Below are positions 58,100 through 64,000 of a stretch of 64,000 bases of DNA, in pieces. The position numbers and the translations under genes are program-made. The first letter of the stretch is position 1. Each line of letters begins with the position of its first letter. Origin of the DNA: Pseudomonadota bacterium (lineage in GTDB: Bacteria > Pseudomonadota > Gammaproteobacteria > Burkholderiales > Rhodocyclaceae); the NCBI GenBank assembly GCA_018240785.1, contig JAFEFC010000014.1, forward strand, positions 1-64,000, written 5' to 3'. Below the pieces are notes generated by a model. The model did no database searches and was not told where the DNA came from. It saw only the letters and a list, made by a program, of their open reading frames with translations.

Positions 58100-60133
58100 A
58101 TGCCGGACTTCAGGACCTTGCTCCGACCCGCAGCCGTGGTCGATGCGGAGCGCCCCGAGGACATTGCCGCACGCGGCAACCGCAGGCGGCTGCGTGTGTT
58201 CCTGCTGGTGCTGCTGCCGGTCCTGCTCCTCGGCCTGGCCTACACTTTCCTGCGCACGCCCGAATACCGCGCCCAGGCGCGCATCGCCGTCAAGCCCGCC
58301 GGCATCGTTGCCGACCTGCCCGGCACGGCTGGTGAGCGGGCGACGGTGTCGACCACCGTGACGGACGCCGCGTCCGCCAGCCTGCAGGCCGAGGCGGGCG
58401 TGCTGTCGAGCCGGCCGGTGATCGAAGCGGCCCTTGCCGCGCTGCATCGGCAGGGCGTCGAGCTGCGCGAATACGGCGCCGAGCCGGCACAGGCGGTGCA
58501 GGCGGCGCTCAGCGTGGAGCCGGTGCCGGACAGCAACATCATCAGCCTGACGGCGACCGGCGCGTATCCGGAGCATCTCGCCGCCGTGCTCAATGCCCTG
58601 ATCGAGGCCTACTCCAGCCGGCTGCTCGACAGCTATGCGAGCGCGTCGGGCGGCGAGATCGACGCGCTGCGGCAGGAACTTGCCGACCTGAATCGCCGCC
58701 TCGAGGACAAGCGCAAGGCGCTGGAGGATTTCCGCCAGGCCAACGACATCGTGTCCGGCGAGCGCGACGAGAACCAGGTGCTGGCGCGGGTGAAGGGACT
58801 TTCCGTGTCGCTGAATCAGGCCAACGAGAAGCTCGCCAAGGCCGAGGGCCGGGTGCGTTCCCTGCGCGAATCCATCGCTGCCGGCAAGCCGGTGGTGCGC
58901 GCGCGCGACAACCCGACGCTGGCGGGCCTGGAGTCGCGTGCTGCGCAATTGCGCGAATCGCTGGGTGAGATCGCGCGCACGCATACGCCGCAGTTCATGG
59001 ACATGGATCCCGAGGCGCGTCGGCTGCGTTCGCGCCTGGCCGAGGTCGAGGCCCAGATCGGCGAGACCCGGGCGACGGCGGGGCAGGTGTCGCTCACCGA
59101 GGCCGAGGAGGAGCTCGCCACCGCACGCGAGGAGCAGCAGACCCTGCAGGCGCAGCTCGCGCGCGACCGCGGGGCAGTGCATGCCTTCTCGCGCAGCTTC
59201 AGCACCTTCAAGTCGATGCAGGAAGAGCTGGCGCAACTCGAGGCCAGCCGCAGTACGCTGTCCGAACGATTGCTGCGCACCGAGGCCAGCGAGCGTTCGC
59301 GCATGCCCTCGGTACAGGTCATCGAGGCGGCCACCGCGCCGCTCCGCGCCTACCGGCCGGACTATGCACGCGACGCCGGCATCAGCCTTGCCGTGGCTGT
59401 CGGACTGGCCCTGCTCGCCATGGGGCTCACCGAGCTGTTCAATCGCCCGCCGCGACCTTCGATGGCACCGGTGATCGTGCCGCAGCCGTGGATCGCCGTC
59501 GGGCGCGAGTCCGCGCCGCCGGCCGTCGCGGCCGGCCATGCACCGCGGATTCCGGCAGCCGGGGCGCCGCGGCTCGCCTCGCCGACCGCGCTGGAGCGCG
59601 AGCTGTCCCAGGATGAGCTGGCTGCCTTGCTGGCCAACCTGCCCGCGGACGACGTGGCATGGGCGGGCCTGTTGCTGTGCGGCGCCACGCTGGACGAAGT
59701 ACGCAACCTGTCGGCCACCGAGGTGGACGCGGCTGGCGGCAGCGTGCACCTCGGTGGCGCTGCCGCACGCGAGCTTCCCGTCCCCGCGGCGCTTTTCAGC
59801 AGGCTGCAAGCCGCCATCCAGCGCACGGGCGACCGCGTCGCGCTGGTGCCGGGCGCGGATGAAGAGCTGCAGCGCAGGCTGCTGTGCGCTGCGCACGACG
59901 CGGGGCTGGATAACCCGGCCGCGGTCACGCCGGGCGCGCTGCGCCACACCTGCATCGCCCACCTGGTCCGCCAGGGTTTGCGCTTCAGCGACCTGGACCG
60001 CGTCGCAGGCCCGCTGCAGGCCGACGCGCTCGCCGCCTATGCCGAGCTGTCACCGCCCGGCGTGCGCCGTTCGCTCGCCGAACTCCAGCGCTTCATGCCG
60101 GCGCTGGATCACATCGGGCGCGCCGCGGCTTGA
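58100..60133 (+). CDS. Wzz-like polysaccharide co-polymerase with a C-terminal degenerate tyrosine-recombinase domain
   Basis: The 677-aa protein begins with a Wzz-type module: TM1 (about 33-52), a periplasmic coiled coil (about 185-400) and TM2 (about 424-446). After a Pro/Ala linker the cytoplasmic C-terminus (about 498-677) reads like a phage-integrase catalytic domain: LSQDELAALL, LLLCGATLDEVRNLSATEVD, ELPVPAALF, VTPGALRHTCIAHLVRQG and a Tyr at 647 in LAAYAEL. The catalytic Arg after Gly528 is Thr, and the two His positions are Gly and Pro; Arg615 and Tyr647 remain. So it is unlikely to recombine DNA but could bind it. No polysaccharide genes adjoin; it lies alone between nap and ccm. Confidence 0.75.
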   Translation: MPDFRTLLRPAAVVDAERPEDIAARGNRRRLRVFLLVLLPVLLLGLAYTFLRTPEYRAQARIAVKPAGIVADLPGTAGERATVSTTVTDAASASLQAEAGVLSSRPVIEAALAALHRQGVELREYGAEPAQAVQAALSVEPVPDSNIISLTATGAYPEHLAAVLNALIEAYSSRLLDSYASASGGEIDALRQELADLNRRLEDKRKALEDFRQANDIVSGERDENQVLARVKGLSVSLNQANEKLAKAEGRVRSLRESIAAGKPVVRARDNPTLAGLESRAAQLRESLGEIARTHTPQFMDMDPEARRLRSRLAEVEAQIGETRATAGQVSLTEAEEELATAREEQQTLQAQLARDRGAVHAFSRSFSTFKSMQEELAQLEASRSTLSERLLRTEASERSRMPSVQVIEAATAPLRAYRPDYARDAGISLAVAVGLALLAMGLTELFNRPPRPSMAPVIVPQPWIAVGRESAPPAVAAGHAPRIPAAGAPRLASPTALERELSQDELAALLANLPADDVAWAGLLLCGATLDEVRNLSATEVDAAGGSVHLGGAAARELPVPAALFSRLQAAIQRTGDRVALVPGADEELQRRLLCAAHDAGLDNPAAVTPGALRHTCIAHLVRQGLRFSDLDRVAGPLQADALAAYAELSPPGVRRSLAELQRFMPALDHIGRAAA

Positions 60134-60178
60134 CGGACGCGATGCCGCCGCTGCGGCGAAGTCGCGATCGCGGCCGGC

Positions 60179-60184
60179 TATAAT
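60179..60184 (+). promoter_or_regulatory. ccm promoter -10 element
   Basis: A perfect TATAAT lies 9 bases before the ccmA ATG at 60194. No good -35 is seen 17 bases upstream. Transcription would start within a few bases of the ATG, giving a nearly leaderless mRNA. Confidence 0.4.
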
Positions 60185-60193
60185 CTCGCCCCT

Positions 60194-60820
60194 ATGCTCG
60201 AAGCCCACGATCTCGCCTGCCTGAAGGGCGACCGCCTGCTGTTCCGCGGCCTTGCTCTGCGCCTGCAGGCGGGCGGGTTGCTGCGCGTGGCGGGGCCCAA
60301 CGGCGTGGGCAAGACCAGCCTGCTGCGGCTCGTGACGGGGCTGGCGCTGCCCGAGGCTGGTGAGGTGCGCTGGCGTAGCGTCGGCATCCGTAGCGACCGC
60401 GAGGCCCTGCACCGCGAACTGCTCTACCTCGGCCACGCGCCGGCGCTGAACGACCTGCTGACGCCGCTGGAGAACCTGCGCTTCGCCTGCGCCGCGGCCG
60501 GCGACGACGTGGACGCGCAGAGCTGCGTCACCGCACTCGCCCGCATCGGCCTCGAGAATCAGCTCGATCTGCCTGCCCGCGTGCTGTCCCAGGGGCAGCG
60601 GCGGCGCGTCGGGCTCGCGCGCCTGTTCCTGTCGACGCGGCGGCCGTTATGGGTGCTCGACGAGCCGTTCACCGCGCTCGACGTTGCTGCAGTGGCCGAG
60701 CTCGCCGCGACGCTGTCGGACCACTGCGACGCGGGCGGCATGGTCATGCTCACCACCCACCAGGACGCGCCCTTCACGCGCGTCCCCGATGTGCTGGACG
60801 TCGGGGCCTACGCATGCTGA
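60194..60820 (+). CDS. ccmA: CcmA, haem exporter ATP-binding subunit
   Basis: CcmA powers the CcmABCD complex that releases haem-loaded CcmE. The 208-aa ABC ATPase has Walker A GPNGVGKTSL, signature LSQGQRRRVGLARL, and Walker B LWVLDEPF. Its end overlaps ccmB by 7 bases. It heads the ccmABCDEF cluster. Confidence 0.95.
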   Translation: MLEAHDLACLKGDRLLFRGLALRLQAGGLLRVAGPNGVGKTSLLRLVTGLALPEAGEVRWRSVGIRSDREALHRELLYLGHAPALNDLLTPLENLRFACAAAGDDVDAQSCVTALARIGLENQLDLPARVLSQGQRRRVGLARLFLSTRRPLWVLDEPFTALDVAAVAELAATLSDHCDAGGMVMLTTHQDAPFTRVPDVLDVGAYAC

Positions 60821-61482
60821 GCGCCTTCTTCGCCGTGCTGAGGCGCGACCTGCTGCTGGCCTGGCGCGGCCGCGCCGACGTGCTGGTGACGCTGGCCTTC
60901 TTCGTCATCGTCGTCTGCCTGTTCCCGTTCGGCGTCGGTGCCGAAGCCAACCTGCTGCGTACGATCGCCCCCGGCGTGCTGTGGGTCGCCGCGCTGCTGG
61001 CCAGCCTGCTGTCGCTGCATCGGCTGTTCGCGCAGGACCACGCCGATGGAACCCTGGAGCAGCTCCTGCTGTCTAGCGAGCCGGCCGTACTGTGGGTGAC
61101 GGCCAAGGTGCTCGCCTTCTGGCTCACCACCGGTCTGCCGGTGGTGGTGGTGGCGCCGGTGCTGGGGATGCTGCTTGACCTCGAACAAGGCGCCTACCCG
61201 GTGCTGGTAATAAGTTTGGTGCTCGGCACGCCCATCCTCGCGCTGCTCGGCGCGGTGGGTGCGGCGCTGACGCTGGGGCTGCGCGGCGGTGGCATGCTGC
61301 TGGCGCTGCTGGTGCTGCCGCTGTTCGTGCCGGTGCTGATCTTCGGCGCCGGCGCGGTCGAAGCGGAATTGTCCGGCACTGGCGCGACCGCGCACCTGCT
61401 GCTGCTCGGCGGCGGCCTGGCCGGCGCGCTGGCCCTGGCGCCCTGGGCCTGCATGGCGGCGCTGCGCGTGTCTACCGAATGA
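60814..61482 (+). CDS. ccmB: CcmB, haem exporter permease
   Basis: The 222-aa product has six predicted TM helices and the family segments FFVIVVCLFPFGVG, LFAQDHADGTLEQLLLS and GLPVVVVAPVLG. It forms the membrane channel with CcmC and CcmA. The ATG at 60814 overlaps ccmA. Confidence 0.93.
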   Translation: MLSAFFAVLRRDLLLAWRGRADVLVTLAFFVIVVCLFPFGVGAEANLLRTIAPGVLWVAALLASLLSLHRLFAQDHADGTLEQLLLSSEPAVLWVTAKVLAFWLTTGLPVVVVAPVLGMLLDLEQGAYPVLVISLVLGTPILALLGAVGAALTLGLRGGGMLLALLVLPLFVPVLIFGAGAVEAELSGTGATAHLLLLGGGLAGALALAPWACMAALRVSTE

Positions 61483-61506
61483 TGTTGTGCGACTGAACCG
61501 AACCTG

Positions 61507-62283
61507 ATGAGCAGACCCGATCGCGGCCCCAGCATCCTGCGCTTCGCCGCCCCGCAGAACTTCTACCCCCTGGCAGGCCGCCTCGCCCCGTGGTTCGCTG
61601 GCGCCGCCGCATTGCTGACCCTCGCCGGCCTGTGGCTGAGCTTCTTCGTCGCGCCCACCGACGCCACCCAGGGCGAGGTGTATCGGGTGATCTTCATCCA
61701 CGTGCCGGCAGCGTGGATGTCGATGTTCGTCTACCTGGTGATGGCCTTCTGGTCCGCCGTCGGCCTGGTCATGAACACCCGCCTGTCCTTCCTGATGAGC
61801 CAGGCGCTGGCGCCCACCGGCGCGATGTTCTGCGTCGTCGCGCTGTGGACCGGCGCGCTGTGGGGCAAGCCAACCTGGGGCACCTACTGGGTGTGGGATG
61901 CGCGCCTCACCTCGCAGGCGCTGCTGCTGTTCCTCTACCTCGGCTTCATCGCGCTCACGCGCGCCATCGAGGATCCGCGCCGTGCCGACCGCGCCGGCGC
62001 CATCATCGCGCTGGTGGGTGCGGTCAACGTGCCGGTGATCTATTTCTCGGTCAAATGGTGGAACACGCTGCACCAGGGCGCTTCCGTCAGCCTCACCAAG
62101 GCACCGTCGATGGCCACCACCATGCTCGCGGGCATGCTGGTGATGGCCGTCGCCGCCTGGGCCTACACGCTGGCGGTGGTGCTGTGGCGGGTGCGGCCGA
62201 TGATCCTGGAGCGCGAGCGTCACACCGAATGGGTGGGTGCAGAACTGATGCGCGAAGCGCTGCGTCAGGGAGGGCGCGCCTGA
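61507..62283 (+). CDS. ccmC: CcmC, haem-handling protein
   Basis: CcmC loads haem onto CcmE. The 258-aa membrane protein has the WWD-type haem-binding loop [18 protein letters not shown] and flanking His residues ([19 protein letters not shown]). It overlaps ccmD by one base. Confidence 0.95.
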   Translation: MSRPDRGPSILRFAAPQNFYPLAGRLAPWFAGAAALLTLAGLWLSFFVAPTDATQGEVYRVIFIHVPAAWMSMFVYLVMAFWSAVGLVMNTRLSFLMSQALAPTGAMFCVVALWTGALWGKPTWGTYWVWDARLTSQALLLFLYLGFIALTRAIEDPRRADRAGAIIALVGAVNVPVIYFSVKWWNTLHQGASVSLTKAPSMATTMLAGMLVMAVAAWAYTLAVVLWRVRPMILERERHTEWVGAELMREALRQGGRA

Positions 62284-62513
62284 TGCAGTGGGAAAGCTGG
62301 TCCGCGTTCTGGAACATGGGTGGCGCCGGTTTCTTCGTGTGGGGCAGCTATGGCCTCACTTTCGCGCTCGTCGCGCTGGAACTCGTGCTCGTGTTTCAGC
62401 GTCGGAAGGACACCGTGAATCGATTGCTGCGCTGGCGCAAGGCCGTGGGCAGGAATGGCAGCGGCGTTGGCGCCGGCAAAGAGTCCCCGGGCGAGTCCCG
62501 GGCAATTCCGTAA
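62283..62513 (+). CDS. ccmD: CcmD, small membrane protein
   Basis: The 76-aa product has one TM helix ([20 protein letters not shown]) followed by a basic tail with QRRK. CcmD aids release of haem-CcmE. The tail is longer than in many homologues. Its ATG overlaps the ccmC TGA. Confidence 0.85.
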   Translation: MQWESWSAFWNMGGAGFFVWGSYGLTFALVALELVLVFQRRKDTVNRLLRWRKAVGRNGSGVGAGKESPGESRAIP

Positions 62514-62560
62514 CAGCCCTCGTAGTGGGCCGGCACGTGCCGGCGTGGAGTTGCAAGCGA

Positions 62561-63007
62561 ATGAAACCCCGTAGCAAACGTCTGGTGCTCGTCGGCGTCG
62601 GTGTCGCGCTGCTCGTCGGTGCCGCAGCGCTGGTGCTGAACGCGTTCCAGCAGAACCTGGTGTTCTTCCACACGCCGACCGAGGTCGCCGCCGGCAAGGC
62701 GCCGACCGGGCGCACCTTCCGCATCGGCGGCCTGGTGGAAGTCGGCTCGGTGCAGCGCGAGCCCGACGGCGTGACGGTGCGCTTCGCCGTCACCGACACC
62801 GCGAAGACGATACCCGTGTCCTACCAGGGCACGCTGCCCGATCTCTTCAAGGAGGGCAAGGGCGCGGTGGTGCAGGGCCGGCTGGAAGCCGACGGGACCT
62901 TCCGCGCCTCCGAGGTGCTCGCCAAGCACGACGAAAACTACATGCCGCCCGAGGCCGCCCACGCGGTGGAGCAGGCGCACAAGGCCGGCGCGACGGTGAA
63001 ACCATGA
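62561..63007 (+). CDS. ccmE: CcmE, periplasmic haem chaperone
   Basis: The 148-aa protein has an N-terminal TM anchor ([19 protein letters not shown]) and an OB-fold domain ([33 protein letters not shown]). The haem-binding His is in [13 protein letters not shown]. It carries haem to CcmF. Its stop overlaps the ccmF ATG. Confidence 0.95.
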   Translation: MKPRSKRLVLVGVGVALLVGAAALVLNAFQQNLVFFHTPTEVAAGKAPTGRTFRIGGLVEVGSVQREPDGVTVRFAVTDTAKTIPVSYQGTLPDLFKEGKGAVVQGRLEADGTFRASEVLAKHDENYMPPEAAHAVEQAHKAGATVKP

Positions 63008-64000
63008 TCCCCGAACTTGGCCATTTCTCCCTCGTCCTCGCCTTCGTCCTGTCGCTGGTGCAGGCGGTGGTGCCGCTGGTCGGCGCCAGCCGCAACCGCT
63101 CCGCATTGATGGCGGTCGGGCGGCCTGCGGCGCAGGGCCAGTTCTTCTTCGTCGCCTTCTCCTTCGCCTGCCTGACCTGGGCCTTCATCACCAGCGACTT
63201 CTCGGTGGAATACGTGGCGCTGCATTCCAACACTGCCACGCCGCTGTACTACCGCATCACCGGCGTGTGGGGCAGCCACGAGGGCTCGCTGCTGCTGTGG
63301 GCGCTGGTGCTGGCGGTGTGGACGGTGGCGGTGACGGTATTTTCGCGCCACCTGCCGGATGTCTTCCTTGCCCGCGTGCTGGGTGTGCTGGGCTGCATCA
63401 GCGTCGGCTTCCTCGCCTTCCTGCTGGTCACCTCCAACCCCTTCGAGCGCCTGCTGCCGGGCGCACCGGAAGGGCGCGACCTGAATCCGCTGCTGCAGGA
63501 CCCGGGCATGATCATCCACCCGCCGCTCCTCTACATGGGCTACGTGGGTTTCTCGGTGGCCTTTGCCTTCGCCATCGCGGCGCTGCTGTCGGGGCGCATG
63601 GACGCCGCCTGGGCGCGCTGGTCGCGGCCGTGGACGACGGTGGCCTGGGTGTTCCTCACCGCGGGCATCACCGTCGGCTCGGGCTGGGCCTACTACGAGC
63701 TGGGCTGGGGCGGCTGGTGGTTCTGGGATCCGGTGGAAAACGCGTCCTTCATGCCCTGGCTGCTCGGCACCGCGCTGATCCATTCCCTCGCCGTCACCGA
63801 GAAGCGCGGCGCCTTCCGGAGCTGGACGGTGCTGCTGGCGATCGGCGCCTTCTCGCTGTCGCTGCTCGGAACCTTTCTGGTGCGCTCGGGGGTGATCACC
63901 AGCGTGCATGCCTTCGCCACCGATCCGAAGCGCGGCCTGTTCATCCTGTTCCTGCTCGTCGTGGTCATCGGCGTGTCGCTGCTGCTGTACGCATGGCGCG
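63004..64000 (+). CDS. ccmF: CcmF, cytochrome c-haem lyase subunit (runs off the right edge)
   Basis: The first 332 codons of CcmF are visible. The ATG overlaps the ccmE stop. It has many TM helices, [15 protein letters not shown], the P-His-type [15 protein letters not shown] and the WWD loop [18 protein letters not shown]. CcmF with CcmH ligates haem to apocytochromes such as NapB and NapC. The C-terminal half is beyond the window. Confidence 0.95.
   Translation, partial: MIPELGHFSLVLAFVLSLVQAVVPLVGASRNRSALMAVGRPAAQGQFFFVAFSFACLTWAFITSDFSVEYVALHSNTATPLYYRITGVWGSHEGSLLLWALVLAVWTVAVTVFSRHLPDVFLARVLGVLGCISVGFLAFLLVTSNPFERLLPGAPEGRDLNPLLQDPGMIIHPPLLYMGYVGFSVAFAFAIAALLSGRMDAAWARWSRPWTTVAWVFLTAGITVGSGWAYYELGWGGWWFWDPVENASFMPWLLGTALIHSLAVTEKRGAFRSWTVLLAIGAFSLSLLGTFLVRSGVITSVHAFATDPKRGLFILFLLVVVIGVSLLLYAWR

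Noticed and set aside
57344-59962. Long minus-strand open frame antisense to napC and the Wzz-like gene
   Set aside because: Same high-GC artefact; composition is Arg/Leu/Gly rich without motifs.

Overview
This looks like chromosomal DNA from a high-GC betaproteobacterium, probably of the Thauera/Azoarcus/Aromatoleum group (Rhodocyclales). The grounds are the dnaA-dnaN-gyrB / rpmH-rnpA-yidD-yidC-mnmE core, a periplasmic nitrate reductase cluster in the order napFDAGHBC beside dnr-narXL regulators, a system I ccm cluster, and beta-type rsmB-ntrYX and rph-rdgB-hemW neighbourhoods. No rRNA, tRNA or CRISPR array was seen. The genus is inferred from gene order and protein resemblance, not from a search.

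Layout. 1-2400: a lower-GC accessory piece on the minus strand. It holds a DndC-like DNA phosphorothioation sulfurtransferase, a 70-aa linking protein and the first 170 codons of a DndD-like ATPase, which is cut by the end of an IS66-family element running off the left edge. 2430-7632: gyrB, dnaN and dnaA on the minus strand. 7633-24807: almost continuous plus-strand core (rpmH, rnpA, yidD, yidC, mnmE, two parS sites, a spermidine-synthase-like gene, rsmB, DUF4390, ntrY, ntrX, trkA, trkH, hemE, priA). Two intergenic regions carry DnaA boxes: dnaA-rpmH, and more richly hemE-priA. 24858-28775: minus strand, carbonic anhydrase, then ampG-azlC-azlD and a SMUG1-type uracil glycosylase. 29134-32973: a small unknown gene, an unusual membrane protein with a C-terminal Rossmann/TIR-like domain, and metXW, which is preceded by what reads as a SAM-II riboswitch plus terminator. 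33178-37579: thiS-thiG-trmB-sppA and a PEBP-family protein. 37681-42140: minus strand hemW, rdgB, rph, a PP2C phosphatase and a Ser/Thr kinase. 42242-47983: yicC, gmk, rpoZ, spoT, a DUF3460 gene and a DnaQ/GIY-YIG fusion nuclease.

48032-57997 is a nitrate-respiration module. A Dnr-type Crp/Fnr regulator diverges from narX-narL, followed by napFDAGHBC with a perfect Fnr/Dnr box upstream. 60194 to the right edge is ccmABCDEF, which supplies the c-type haems that NapB and NapC need. Between the two lies an orphan gene (58100-60133) that joins a Wzz-like polysaccharide co-polymerase to a C-terminal domain resembling a catalytically degraded tyrosine recombinase.

The most unusual items are the Wzz-recombinase fusion, the SAM-II riboswitch ahead of metX, the insertionally broken dnd locus, the paired parS sites where mnmG would be expected, an NtrX that has lost its ATPase motifs, an intrinsic terminator embedded in the 5' end of rnpA, and the membrane/TIR-like protein.
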